Assembly: GCF_020511115.1 (NCBI RefSeq)
Contig: NZ_JAJAVH010000001.1
Coordinates: 372,001-436,000, forward strand
DNA length: 64,000 nucleotides
Origin: Luteimonas panaciterrae
GTDB taxonomy: Bacteria; Pseudomonadota; Gammaproteobacteria; Xanthomonadales; Xanthomonadaceae
Reading direction: 5' to 3'
A program made the translations under genes and the position numbers. This document shows positions 1 to 8,937 of this stretch, piece after piece (the stretch's first letter is position 1; the number at the start of each line of letters is the position of its first letter). A model generated the notes under the pieces. That model was given only the letters and a program-made list of their open reading frames with translations, had not been told where the DNA came from and made no database searches.

Positions 1-13
1 CCGCCCTCTGTCC

Positions 14-772
14 GTGCGCGCCCTGCGTTACCTGATCCGCGTTCCGTTCCTGCTGTGGCACATCTTCATCGATCTGCCGCTGGCATTGATCGTGATGCTG
101 CCGCCGTGGTGCGCGTGGCAGGTCGGCGGCACGCGGCTGGACCATCGCGTCATCCGCGCCTGGTCGGCGGGACTGATGCGCGTGTTCGGATTCCGCCTCA
201 AGCGCATCGGAACGCCGGTGCCGGGCGCGGTGCTGTTCGTGGCCAACCACGTCAGCTGGGTCGACATCGTCACCCTGCACAGCCAGCGCATGATGGGATT
301 CGTCGCCAAGCGCGAGATCGCCGGCTGGCCGCTGGTGGGCTGGCTGGCCACGCGCGGCGAAACCATCTATCACGAGCGCGGCAATCCCGAATCGCTGGGC
401 GGTGTGATGGAAGAAATGCAGGCGCGGCTACTCGCCGGCCGTTCGGTCGGCGTGTTCCCGGAAGGCCGCACGCGTGATGGCCACGCCGTCGGGCCATTCC
501 ATGCCCGCATCTTCCTGGCCGCGGTGGAAGCCGGTGTGCCGGTGCAGCCGGTGGCGCTGTGCTATGGCAAGCGGGCATCCGCGCAGCACATCGTCGCGTT
601 CGGGCCGAAGGAAAGTTTCTTCGCCAATTTCGTGCGCCTGGTCGGCGAGCCTTCGCGCGAGGTCGATGTGATCTTCCTCGAACCGATCACGCCGGAAGGC
701 GCGGGCGGACGCCGCCGTATCGCCGAACTCGCGCGCGAGCGCATCGTGACTGCCATGGGGCAGACGGACTGA
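14..772 (+). CDS. Lysophospholipid acyltransferase (PlsC family)
   Basis: Probably transfers an acyl chain to 1-acyl-glycerol-3-phosphate or a related lysolipid at the inner membrane. The 252-residue reading has a hydrophobic N-terminus (residues 5-35), the catalytic HX4D motif as NHVSWVD (His79, Asp84), the KREIAGWPLVGW block near residue 100 and the phosphate-binding FPEGRT motif near 148-153, all in the family order. The length fits family members. The GTG at 14 is the first start visible, but the frame is open to the window edge, so the true start may lie upstream. The YheT-type hydrolase follows after 10 bases, suggesting co-transcription. The exact acyl acceptor cannot be read from the sequence; genomes of this group often have several paralogues. 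Confidence 0.88.
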   Translation: MRALRYLIRVPFLLWHIFIDLPLALIVMLPPWCAWQVGGTRLDHRVIRAWSAGLMRVFGFRLKRIGTPVPGAVLFVANHVSWVDIVTLHSQRMMGFVAKREIAGWPLVGWLATRGETIYHERGNPESLGGVMEEMQARLLAGRSVGVFPEGRTRDGHAVGPFHARIFLAAVEAGVPVQPVALCYGKRASAQHIVAFGPKESFFANFVRLVGEPSREVDVIFLEPITPEGAGGRRRIAELARERIVTAMGQTD

Positions 773-782
773 GGCGGCGGCC

Positions 783-1829
783 ATGGACGTCTCGCTGCCG
801 CTGCCCACCCCCGCATTGCCGCGGGAAAGTGATTACAAGCCGCCGCTGTGGCTGCGCAACCGGCACGTGCAATCGTTCCTGGGCGGCAGTCCGTTCCGGC
901 GCGCGCATGGCGCGCGCGCCTTGGCGCGGCTGGGCGCGATCACGCAAGAACACCTGATCGACGGCGGTGACGGCGTGCGCCTGCACGGCCTGTACAGCAC
1001 GCTGCCCGGATTGCGTCCGCGCGGATTGGCGCTGCTGCTGCACGGCTGGGAGGGCAGCACCGAATCCAGCTACATGCGCACGACCGCCGTGCATCTGTTG
1101 CGGCGCGGCTTCGACGTGTTCCGCCTCAACTTCCGCGATCACGGCGACAGCCATCACCTCAACGAAGCGCTGTTCCACTCCAACCGCATCGACGAAGTGG
1201 TGCACGCGGCCTGCGACATCGCGCGGCGCTTCTGGCCCGAGGCCGGGCCGCAGCGCCCGCTGGTCGCGGCCGGCTATTCGCTCGGCGGCAACTTCGTGCT
1301 GCGCCTGGCCGTGCGTGCGACCGCCGCCGGCCTGCCGCTGGCGCGCGTGGCCGCGGTGTGCCCGGTGCTCGATCCGGCCAAGACGATGCTCTGGATGGAA
1401 GAGCGCGCGCCGCAGGTCTACCTGCGCTACTTCGAGAAGAAATGGCGCGAATCGCTGCAACGCAAGCGCGTGCTGTTCCCGGAGCAGCACAATTTCGACG
1501 ACGCCACCTTGCGCCTGCGCATGCGCGAGTTGACGCAGTGGATGGTGCAGCGCCACACCGACTTCGAAACCCTCGACCGTTATTTCGACGGCTACAGCAT
1601 CGCCGGCGATCGCCTGGCCGCGCTCGACGTGCCGGCCGACATCCTCACTTCGGCGGATGATCCGGTCATCCCGGTCGAGGATTTCCACGCGCTCGTGCCG
1701 GCACCGGCGATGACGGTGGAGATCGCGCGCTGGGGCGGGCATTGCGGCTTCCTCGAGAACGGACGGCTGGATGGGTTCGCCGAGCGTTGGGTGGCAGAAC
1801 GCCTCACCGGGCCTGCGCCGATCACCTGA
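783..1829 (+). CDS. YheT-family alpha/beta hydrolase
   Basis: A cytosolic alpha/beta-fold hydrolase, probably an esterase; the physiological substrate of the YheT family is not settled. The N-terminus PPLWLRNRHVQSFLGG is the conserved YheT start block. The oxyanion region is LLLHGWEGS near residue 85, the nucleophile elbow is GYSLGGN (Ser166), the likely acid lies in TSADDPVIP and the catalytic His in WGGHCGF near the C-terminus. The 348-residue length is slightly longer than usual. It starts 10 bases after the acyltransferase stop and probably shares its transcript. No signal peptide is visible. Confidence 0.87.
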   Translation: MDVSLPLPTPALPRESDYKPPLWLRNRHVQSFLGGSPFRRAHGARALARLGAITQEHLIDGGDGVRLHGLYSTLPGLRPRGLALLLHGWEGSTESSYMRTTAVHLLRRGFDVFRLNFRDHGDSHHLNEALFHSNRIDEVVHAACDIARRFWPEAGPQRPLVAAGYSLGGNFVLRLAVRATAAGLPLARVAAVCPVLDPAKTMLWMEERAPQVYLRYFEKKWRESLQRKRVLFPEQHNFDDATLRLRMRELTQWMVQRHTDFETLDRYFDGYSIAGDRLAALDVPADILTSADDPVIPVEDFHALVPAPAMTVEIARWGGHCGFLENGRLDGFAERWVAERLTGPAPIT

Positions 1830-1839
1830 ATCTCCCAGA

Positions 1840-1871
1840 CTCGTCATTCCTGCTTTCGCAGGAATGACGAG
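1840..1871. repeat. REP-like palindrome, single unit, CCTGC variant
   Basis: A perfect hairpin with 14-base arms (CTCGTCATTCCTGC and its complement) around a TTTC loop, followed by GCAAAAGC. It lies between the YheT and TPR genes. The same element recurs at 14952, 40682, 48542, 54136 and 56269. Confidence 0.9.
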
Positions 1872-1958
1872 CAAAAGCGAGCCGCGTCCTCGGGCAGGCC
1901 GCCCACGCGGGGCTAGACTATGCGGTTCCGGGCCTCCGCCCGCCAACGCAGGAAGCCC

Positions 1959-4022
1959 ATGCAAGAACGGATCTACGACGCCCTGCGCCGCGGCGCCCAT
2001 GCCGAGGCACTGACGCTGGCCCGCGACGCCATCGCCGCCACGCCCGATCAACCACAGGCGCATCGCTGGCTGGCGCTGGCGCTGGATGCCGACGGCGACC
2101 GCGACGCGGCCCTGGCGAGCATCGATCGCGCCATCGCGCTGGCGCCGGAGGATGCCGATCTGCATTTCCAGCGCGCCGGCTTCCTGCTCGGCAAGCGCGA
2201 CGTGGACGCCGCGCAGGCGGCGCTGTCGCAGAGCGTGCAGCTGGATCCCAACCAGTTCGGCGCCTACATCCTGCAGGCGCAGCTGGCGATCGCGCGCGGC
2301 GATCTCGACGAATCGCAGCGCTTGGCCAAACTGGCCTCGCGCATCGCGCCCGGCCATCCCTGGCTGCGCATGCTCGAAGGCACGCAGGCGCTGCAGCGCG
2401 GCGACGCCGATGCCGCGCTCTCGCTGCTGTCGAGCGCCGCGCGACAGGCGCCGGACGACACCCAGATCCGCTACGTGCTCGGCTTCGCGCATCTGCAGAA
2501 AGGCCATCTGGCCTTCGCCGAGCATGCGTTCAAGAGCGTGCTCGGACAGCTGTCCGATGCCGACAACCTGCGCGCCCTGATCGCGGATCTGCAGCGCCAA
2601 CAGGGCCGCGTCGACGATGCCGCGGACACATTCGCGCCGCTGGCGAACGCCGCCGATGCGACGCCGGCGATGCAGCGGCTTGGCGGTCAGCTGGAACTGG
2701 CGGCCGGACGTCCCGATCGCGCCTTGCCGCTGTTGCGCTCATCATTGGCGGCGCAGCCGGAAGATCCACTGACGCTGGCGGCGATCCTGGAAGTCTGGCA
2801 GCGCACGGGTGATCGCGACGACGCGCGCCGCACGCTCGATGCCGCATTGGCGACCTCGCCGCAGGTCGAAGGCCTGTGGCGCGCGCGCGTCGCCGTCGAA
2901 CCGCTCGATGGCGAGGACGTGTTGGCGGTGTTCGATCGCTGGTTCGCCGCCGCGCCCGACTCGCTTGCGGCGCTCGATCTGCAGATGCGCGTCTACACCA
3001 CGCGCGGCGACACGGCGCTGGCGGAAACCGCGGCGCGCCGCATCATCGAACAGCAGCCCGACCACATGCCGGCGCAAAGCTGCGTGGCCGACGGCCATCT
3101 GCGCCGCGATCCGAAAATGGCGGTCGCCCACCTCAACGACCTGATCGGCAAGACAGAGAACGAAGACCTGAAGCGCGTGTATCGCGGCTGGCTCGGCCTC
3201 GCCCAGGACGCCGCCGGCTATCGCGATAAAGCGTTGCAGACCTGGCTGGCATTGCAGGACGACACCGCCGAACAGCGGATGCCGCCGCCGGAACCGACCA
3301 CGGCTTCCGCGCCGCTACCGCCGATCACCGACATCATCCCGGGCACGCCACCGGCCGTATTCCTGATCGGCGCGCCGGGCACGTCGGTGGAGCGCATCGC
3401 CACGCTGCTGGCCGGCTGCATTCCGGCATTCCGTGGCGATCGCTTCCAGGCCGAGCCGCCGCGCGATGCGCTCCAGCAGTTCAACACCTATTCCCGACTC
3501 GCCAGCGGCGAGCTGGCGACCGCCGACGTCGCGCAAAGCTGGTACACGCAGCTGCCCGCGCGCGGCGTGCCCAACGCGCAGATCATCGACTGGCTGCCGT
3601 GGTGGGACAACGCGCTGCTCGCCGTCCTGCGCGCGCACATCCCGCAAGCGGGCCTGCTCATCGCGTTGCGCGATCCGCGCGACATGCTGCTCGACTGGCT
3701 GGTGTTCGGTGCGCCGTTCCGCTTCGTCTCCGCCGACGAGGCGGCGCGGTGGCTGGCGCGGCATCTCGAACAGTTCGTCGCGATCGAGGAAGGCGACCTG
3801 TTCCGCCGCACACTGGTGCGCATGGACGCCATCGTCAACGACGAAGCCGCTGTGGCGCAGGTGCTCAGCGAAGTGCTGCAGTCACCATTGCCGCCACCGC
3901 CAGCCGGCATGTTCGGCGCGCCGCGTTTCGCCGCCGGCCGCTGGCGCGATTACGCGCAGGTGCTGGCGCAGCCGTTCGCGACGCTGGCGCCGGTGGCGCG
4001 GAAACTGGGTTATTCCGAATAG
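1959..4022 (+). CDS. TPR protein with C-terminal sulfotransferase-like domain
   Basis: The first two thirds (about residues 1-430) are tandem tetratricopeptide repeats with the usual W/L/G/Y/A/P spacing, for example the stretch with ALALDADGDRDAALASIDRA. After a Pro-rich linker comes a domain opening with VFLIGAPGTSVERIATLLAG, which sits where the PAPS-binding loop of sulfotransferases should be. The loop lacks the usual PRSGTT residues, so catalysis is doubtful. An ATG at 1920 would add 13 residues, but the ATG at 1959 has an AGGA ribosome site and is preferred (687 residues). No signal peptide. It ends 12 bases before the PEBP gene. Likely a cytosolic scaffold or a diverged transferase; partners unknown. 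Confidence 0.75.
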   Translation: MQERIYDALRRGAHAEALTLARDAIAATPDQPQAHRWLALALDADGDRDAALASIDRAIALAPEDADLHFQRAGFLLGKRDVDAAQAALSQSVQLDPNQFGAYILQAQLAIARGDLDESQRLAKLASRIAPGHPWLRMLEGTQALQRGDADAALSLLSSAARQAPDDTQIRYVLGFAHLQKGHLAFAEHAFKSVLGQLSDADNLRALIADLQRQQGRVDDAADTFAPLANAADATPAMQRLGGQLELAAGRPDRALPLLRSSLAAQPEDPLTLAAILEVWQRTGDRDDARRTLDAALATSPQVEGLWRARVAVEPLDGEDVLAVFDRWFAAAPDSLAALDLQMRVYTTRGDTALAETAARRIIEQQPDHMPAQSCVADGHLRRDPKMAVAHLNDLIGKTENEDLKRVYRGWLGLAQDAAGYRDKALQTWLALQDDTAEQRMPPPEPTTASAPLPPITDIIPGTPPAVFLIGAPGTSVERIATLLAGCIPAFRGDRFQAEPPRDALQQFNTYSRLASGELATADVAQSWYTQLPARGVPNAQIIDWLPWWDNALLAVLRAHIPQAGLLIALRDPRDMLLDWLVFGAPFRFVSADEAARWLARHLEQFVAIEEGDLFRRTLVRMDAIVNDEAAVAQVLSEVLQSPLPPPPAGMFGAPRFAAGRWRDYAQVLAQPFATLAPVARKLGYSE

Positions 4023-4034
4023 AAGGAGCACCGC

Positions 4035-4652
4035 ATGCGCATCTCCAGCAAGAGTTTCGAACACGGCCAACGCATCCCCGCGACGTTCGCGATGGGCGCG
4101 CCCGATGGTTTCGGCGGCAACCGAAATCCGCAGCTGTCATGGAGCGAGGTGCCGGCGGAGGCGAAATCCCTGGTGTTGCTCTGCGTCGATCCCGATGCGC
4201 CCACCGATCCGTCGCTGGTCGGCAAGGAAGGCGTCGAGATTCCCGTCGCGCATCCGCGCGGCCAGTTCGCGCACTGGGCGGTGGTCGACATCGCGCCGGA
4301 CGTGTGCGAGATCGCCGAAGGCAGCTGCAGCGACGGCGTGACCAAGCGTGGCAAGCAGAATCCGGACGGCCCGTCCGGCGCGCGCCAGGGCCGCAACGAC
4401 TACACCGGCTGGTTCGCCGGCGACGCCGACCTCGGCGGGGACTACTTCGGCTACGACGGCCCGTATCCGCCGCCGAACGATCTGCGCGTGCATCGCTACT
4501 TCTTCCGCCTGTTTGCGCTCGACGTCGCCAAGCTCGATCTGCCGGATGGATTCACCACCGCCGACGTGCAGCGCGCGGTCCAGGGACACGTGATCGCGGA
4601 AGCCGCGACCTATGGCACCTACACGCTCAACGCCAAGGCGAATGCACCTTGA
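4035..4652 (+). CDS. YbhB/YbcL (PEBP) family protein
   Basis: Member of the phosphatidylethanolamine-binding/Raf-kinase-inhibitor-like family. The ligand-pocket signatures are present: LLCVDPDAPTDPS near residues 50-60, the HWAVVDI block, the GRNDYTGW motif and HRYFFRLFALD near residue 155. There is a family-typical insertion between the DPDAP block and the FAHW block. The 205-residue protein has no signal peptide and so is cytosolic. AAGGAG precedes the ATG. In bacteria the role of these proteins is poorly defined, so only the fold is called with confidence. Confidence 0.88.
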   Translation: MRISSKSFEHGQRIPATFAMGAPDGFGGNRNPQLSWSEVPAEAKSLVLLCVDPDAPTDPSLVGKEGVEIPVAHPRGQFAHWAVVDIAPDVCEIAEGSCSDGVTKRGKQNPDGPSGARQGRNDYTGWFAGDADLGGDYFGYDGPYPPPNDLRVHRYFFRLFALDVAKLDLPDGFTTADVQRAVQGHVIAEAATYGTYTLNAKANAP

Positions 4653-4798
4653 AGGATGTCCCGGGCGCGCATCGGCTCGGGATTCATGAACGAAGTCAGC
4701 GAGCGTTCCTCGGAGCGTCGTCGATGAACGCGCCACACCGACTGTGCCGTTCGGAAAATTGGGCTAGCATGCCGGCGTGATTCTGGGGATTGCAGACC

Positions 4799-5860
4799 AT
4801 GTCCTATCAACTCGGTCTGGAGCGTCTGGTCGACGCCGTGCAGGAGCTGTCGCTCGCGCGTGATCTCGACGCGGTGACCGCCGTCGTCCGGCGCGCCGCG
4901 CGCGCGCTCACCGGCGCCGACGGCGCCACCTTCGTGCTGCGCGACGGGGACGAGTGCTACTACGCCGACGAGGATGCGATCGCGCCGTTGTGGAAAGGAC
5001 AGCGCTTCCCGATGTCGATCTGCATCAGCGGCTGGGCCATGCTCAACCGCAGCGCCACCGTGATCGAGGATATCTATCTCGATCCGCGCATTCCCCATGA
5101 GGCTTATCGTCCCACCTTCGTCAAAAGCCTGGTGATGGTGCCGATCCGCACGCGCGAACCCATCGGCGCGATCGGCAACTACTGGGCGCAGATGCATCGC
5201 GCCACCGACGAAGAGGTGCATCTGCTGCAGGCCTTGGCGGATTCGACATCGGTGGCGATGGAGAACGTGCAGGTCTATTCCGAGCTCGAGCGCCGCGTCG
5301 AGGAACGCACGCAACAGCTGCACGCGGAGATCTTCGAGCGCCGCCGCGCGCAGGAAGAGGTACACCGGCTGTCGCAGACCGACGAACTGACCGGCCTGCT
5401 CAACCGGCGCGGCTTCTTCGAACAGGCCGAGCACATCTACACGATGCTGCGCGACCGGGGCGAGAGCTGCAGCCTGATCTACGCCGATCTGGACGGACTC
5501 AAGCGCGCCAACGACGTGGCCGGCCACGCCGCCGGCGATGCGTTGATCCGCGCCGCGGCGGAACTGTTGCGTCACGTGTTCCGCGAAGGCGACCTGCTGG
5601 CGCGCATCGGCGGCGACGAATTCGTGGTGCTCGCGGCCGGCTATGCGCCCGTCGCCGACGAACTGCGTCTGCGCATGGCGGCGCGGGCGCGGACCTGGGA
5701 AGCCTCGTCGAAGATGCAGGGCGCACCGCAATTCAGCATCGGCGTGGCCCAGGCGGTGAACGGCCACAGCGCCACGCTCGACCAGCTGATCGCCGAGGCC
5801 GACCGTTCGATGTACGCCGACAAGTGCCGGCGCCGGGAAGGCGCCACGGCGGACCGCTGA
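4799..5860 (+). CDS. GAF-GGDEF diguanylate cyclase
   Basis: Makes cyclic di-GMP from two GTP. Residues about 15-160 form a GAF-type sensor (ISGWAMLNRSATVIEDIY, then YRPTFVKSLVMVPI). A helical linker (residues 160-190, SELERRVEERTQQL) leads to the GGDEF domain with an intact GGDEF motif at residues 271-275. The allosteric inhibition site RxxD is present as REGD (262-265), exactly five residues upstream, so product feedback is expected. No membrane segment, so a cytosolic sensor. The ATG at 4799 is chosen over an in-frame TTG at 4790 because a TGGGGA ribosome site precedes it. The GAF ligand is unknown. Confidence 0.92.
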   Translation: MSYQLGLERLVDAVQELSLARDLDAVTAVVRRAARALTGADGATFVLRDGDECYYADEDAIAPLWKGQRFPMSICISGWAMLNRSATVIEDIYLDPRIPHEAYRPTFVKSLVMVPIRTREPIGAIGNYWAQMHRATDEEVHLLQALADSTSVAMENVQVYSELERRVEERTQQLHAEIFERRRAQEEVHRLSQTDELTGLLNRRGFFEQAEHIYTMLRDRGESCSLIYADLDGLKRANDVAGHAAGDALIRAAAELLRHVFREGDLLARIGGDEFVVLAAGYAPVADELRLRMAARARTWEASSKMQGAPQFSIGVAQAVNGHSATLDQLIAEADRSMYADKCRRREGATADR

Positions 5861-5973
5861 CGCGTATTCCTAAAACGCTGCATTCCGATGCGCGCCGAGA
5901 TCCGGTGACGGCCCCGTGCGCCGCATCGTGTTAGCGTCGGGCGGTTTTAATCGAATACGACAGAGGGGGCTGC

Positions 5974-7917
5974 GTGAGCGGGATCGTGAGTCAGCGTGAT
6001 ATCGAGCGCATCGAGGCGGAAGACCCGTCGCCCGACCTTCCCGAAAGTACCTACGCGCTGATCGGCCGCGCCGCCACGCAACGTCCCGACGCGCCCGCGC
6101 TGTCGTTCTTCCTGCAAGTCGATCATTTCCGCCGCCCGGAAACCTGGACCTATCGCCAGTTGTTCGAGCGCATCACCCAGACCGCGAACCTGTTCCATAC
6201 GCTCGGCGCGGACAAGGACACGGTGATCGCCTATATCCTGCCCAACCTGCCGGAAACGCACTGGACGATCTGGGGCGGCGAGGCGGCCGGTATCGTGCTG
6301 GCGATCAATCCGTTGCTGGAAGCAGCGGCGATCGGAGAGCTGCTGGACACTGCGCAGGCCACGATCCTGGTCACGCTGGCGCCGTTTCCGGGCACCGATC
6401 TCTGGCAGAAGGTGCAGCAGGCGATCGCGCAGGCACCATCGTTGAAACACGTGCTGCTGATCAACCTGGCCGATCATGTTCCCGGGATCAAGGGCTGGAT
6501 CGCGAAACGGCTGCAGCGTCGCGAAGAGACGCGCTTGCATGGCAAGCGTGGCGTCGCCGGCGCGTTGCCGAAACACGTGGACGTGCGCGATTTCAAGACC
6601 GCGCTCGCCGACCAACCCGCGGATCGCTTGCGCAGCGGGCGCACCATCCGGGCGAGCGACTACTCCTCGTTCTTCTGCACCGGCGGCACGACCGGCACAC
6701 CGAAGATCGCCATGCGCCGGCACGGCAACGAGATCGCCAATGCCTGGGGCGCCGCGCAGACGTTCGGCGAGGTCTTCAAACCCGATGTCACCCTGTTCTG
6801 CGGCTTGCCGCTGTTCCACGCCAATGCCGTGTTCGTCACCGGCCTGCTGCCGTTCTCGCAAGGCGCGCACGTGGTGCTGGGGCCGCCGCAGGGCTATCGC
6901 ACGGAAGGGTTGGTCAAGCGGTTCTGGGAGATCGTCGAGCATTACCGCATCAATTTCTTCTCCGGCGTGCCGACGCTGTACGCCGGTCTGTTGCAGCTGC
7001 CGGTGGAGGGGCGCGATCTGAGTTCGCTGCAATTCGGCATCTGCGGCGCGGCGCCGCTGCCATTGGCGGTGTTTCGCGAATTCGAAGCGCGCACGGGCCT
7101 GAAGATTCTCGAAGGCTATGGCCTCACCGAAGGCAACTGCGTGAGTAGCGTCAATCCGCCGCTGGGCGAACGTCGATCCGGTTCGATCGGTTTGCGCCTG
7201 CCGGGACAGCTGATGAAAGCCGTGCAGTTGGACGACGACGGAAACTACCTGCGCGATTGCGCGGCCGATGAAGTCGGCGCGTTGCTGATCAGCGGGCCGA
7301 ACGTCTTCGCCGGCTACCGGATCGCGGCGCAGGACAAAGGGTTGTGGGTCGATCTCGGCGACGGCAGGCGTTGGCTCAATACCGGCGATCTCGCGCGCCA
7401 GGATGCCGATGGCTATTTCTGGCTGACCGGCCGCAAGAAGGAGCTGATCATCCGCGGCGGCCACAACATCGATCCGGCGATGATCGAGGATCCGTTGCAT
7501 CGCCATCCGGCGGTGCAAACTGCTGCCGCGATCGCGCGGCCGGATGCCTATGCCGGCGAACTGCCGGTGGCCTACGTCCAGCTCAAGCCCGGCGCCGCGG
7601 TCAGCGAAGAGGCGTTGCTGGAATTCCTGCGCGGCGAGATCGCCGAAAGAGCGGCGCTACCCAAGCGCATCCGCATTCTCGACATCATGCCGCTGACGCC
7701 GATCGGCAAGATCTACAAGCCGGCCTTGAAGCGGCTCGAAGCCGAGGATGCCCTGCGCGCCGCCCTGGACGAGGCGGGCTTGGCCGTGCATGAGCTGCGC
7801 GTGGAGGACGACAAGCTCGGTGGGCTGGTGGTCCATGCCACGCCTGGCGACGGCGTGGCGCCGGATGACGTGCGGCAGGTGCTGGAACGCTTTCCGCTGG
7901 GCGTGCGCTTGCAGTAG
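5974..7917 (+). CDS. Acyl-CoA synthetase (AMP-forming)
   Basis: ANL-superfamily ligase that activates a carboxylic acid, probably a fatty acid, as acyl-AMP and then acyl-CoA. The 647-residue protein has the ATP-binding loop FFCTGGTTGTPK near residue 235, the EGYGLTEGN adenine-binding block near 380, the TGDLARQDADGYFWLTGRKK hinge near 470-490 and a C-terminal catalytic Lys region (PIGKIYKPAL). The GTG start has a strong AGAGGGGG ribosome site. A C-terminal tail of about 50 residues past the usual end has no recognised motif. It converges on the META-domain gene and shares a terminator with it. Substrate chain length cannot be deduced. Confidence 0.88.
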   Translation: MSGIVSQRDIERIEAEDPSPDLPESTYALIGRAATQRPDAPALSFFLQVDHFRRPETWTYRQLFERITQTANLFHTLGADKDTVIAYILPNLPETHWTIWGGEAAGIVLAINPLLEAAAIGELLDTAQATILVTLAPFPGTDLWQKVQQAIAQAPSLKHVLLINLADHVPGIKGWIAKRLQRREETRLHGKRGVAGALPKHVDVRDFKTALADQPADRLRSGRTIRASDYSSFFCTGGTTGTPKIAMRRHGNEIANAWGAAQTFGEVFKPDVTLFCGLPLFHANAVFVTGLLPFSQGAHVVLGPPQGYRTEGLVKRFWEIVEHYRINFFSGVPTLYAGLLQLPVEGRDLSSLQFGICGAAPLPLAVFREFEARTGLKILEGYGLTEGNCVSSVNPPLGERRSGSIGLRLPGQLMKAVQLDDDGNYLRDCAADEVGALLISGPNVFAGYRIAAQDKGLWVDLGDGRRWLNTGDLARQDADGYFWLTGRKKELIIRGGHNIDPAMIEDPLHRHPAVQTAAAIARPDAYAGELPVAYVQLKPGAAVSEEALLEFLRGEIAERAALPKRIRILDIMPLTPIGKIYKPALKRLEAEDALRAALDEAGLAVHELRVEDDKLGGLVVHATPGDGVAPDDVRQVLERFPLGVRLQ

Positions 7918-7926
7918 TCCGAGAGT

Positions 7927-7956
7927 GGACGGACGATGCATCGACATCGTCCGTCC
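7927..7956. terminator. Bidirectional hairpin between convergent genes
   Basis: A perfect 12-base inverted repeat (GGACGGACGATG, loop CATCGA, then the complement) in the 50-base gap between two convergent genes. No long T-run follows, so its strength is uncertain. Confidence 0.7.
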
Positions 7957-7967
7957 GTGCGGATCGC

Positions 7968-8834
7968 TTATTTCTTCGTGTCGGGCACTTCGCTCTCGAC
8001 CACCATGTCGAGCACGTACACCACGGAAGACGCATCGGCCGGCGGGTTCTTGCGTTCGAAGCGCTTCACACGCACGACGTCGCGCTGACCGTCGATGTGT
8101 TCGTAACCCTGGATGTCCTCGTACAACGGCTGCCATTCGGCCTTGGTGGGCTTCTGCACGCCGTTCTCTTCGTATTCGCGCTCGCGCACCTGCAGGCACT
8201 GGTAGTTCGGGATCAGCGGGTGTCCGCACGGCACGCGCTTGGCGGCGACTTCGAAGAACTCGATCTTGCCCTCGCCGCCGTAGCGCGTTTCCGGCGTCGG
8301 TTCGCCGGTGAAGGTCAGCTTGTCGCCATTGCCCGAGACCAGGATGAGCTGCGGTGCCTCGGCGTTGTCGCTGATGGTTGCTTGCAGCTTGCCCTTCAGG
8401 CGCGCGCTGATTTCGCTGTCGAGCAGCATCAGCGGCGAATCCATGCAGGCCATCATGGTCGAGCCGATCTTCTCGCCGACCTCGATCGCGCCCTGGCTTT
8501 CGGTATAGCTGCCGAACAGGCGGTTGCAGCCGCCGCTGATGTTGAGCCGGCCATTGGCGAAGGTCAGCTGCAATGGACGCTTCGGATCGGTGCCGGGTTG
8601 CAGCGTCGCGATGGGCTGGCCCTTGCCGTCGACGGCGCTGCTCAGGCGCCAGTAATAGCCGGACAGCGCGACGGCGGGTTGCGCCTGCGGCGTCTCCGAA
8701 CCGGCCTGCGTCGCGGACGGCTGCTGCGCGGTCTGCGCTTCCTGCGAAGCGGTGGGCGTAGTGCAGGCGGCCAGCAACATGGCAGCCAGCGGCACAGTGA
8801 CAAGCAGGGAAGCGGCGCGGGTGGTCTTCGTCAT
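7968..8834 (-). CDS. META and DUF4377 domain lipoprotein
   Basis: A 288-residue envelope protein. The N-terminus is a lipoprotein signal ending in the lipobox LLAAC near residue 24, followed by a Gln/Thr-rich linker. Residues about 55-170 match the META (HslJ-like) domain: WRLSSAVDG, then the typical NISGGCNRLFGSY and MMACMDSP blocks. Residues about 185-280 match DUF4377, including VPCGHPLIPNYQCLQVRE and the final FERKNPPADASSVVYVLD. META proteins are linked to heat or antibiotic stress and envelope homeostasis, but no reaction is known. It lies 103 bases downstream of uppP on the same strand and may be co-transcribed with it. Confidence 0.85.
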   Translation of the reverse strand: MTKTTRAASLLVTVPLAAMLLAACTTPTASQEAQTAQQPSATQAGSETPQAQPAVALSGYYWRLSSAVDGKGQPIATLQPGTDPKRPLQLTFANGRLNISGGCNRLFGSYTESQGAIEVGEKIGSTMMACMDSPLMLLDSEISARLKGKLQATISDNAEAPQLILVSGNGDKLTFTGEPTPETRYGGEGKIEFFEVAAKRVPCGHPLIPNYQCLQVREREYEENGVQKPTKAEWQPLYEDIQGYEHIDGQRDVVRVKRFERKNPPADASSVVYVLDMVVESEVPDTKK

Positions 8835-8937
8835 GGCCTTGCGTCTTTTCGATGAGTGGGAGCCAGGATCAACGGGTGGTGCCGTGGATCGGGGTCATCC
8901 GGTGCCGCGAAGCGTTCAGTTTTCGAACGGCAGCGGC

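Noticed and set aside
687-2600. 637-residue minus-strand frame
   Set aside because: It spans two plus-strand genes with clear motifs and is rich in Arg, Gln and Gly typical of antisense frames.
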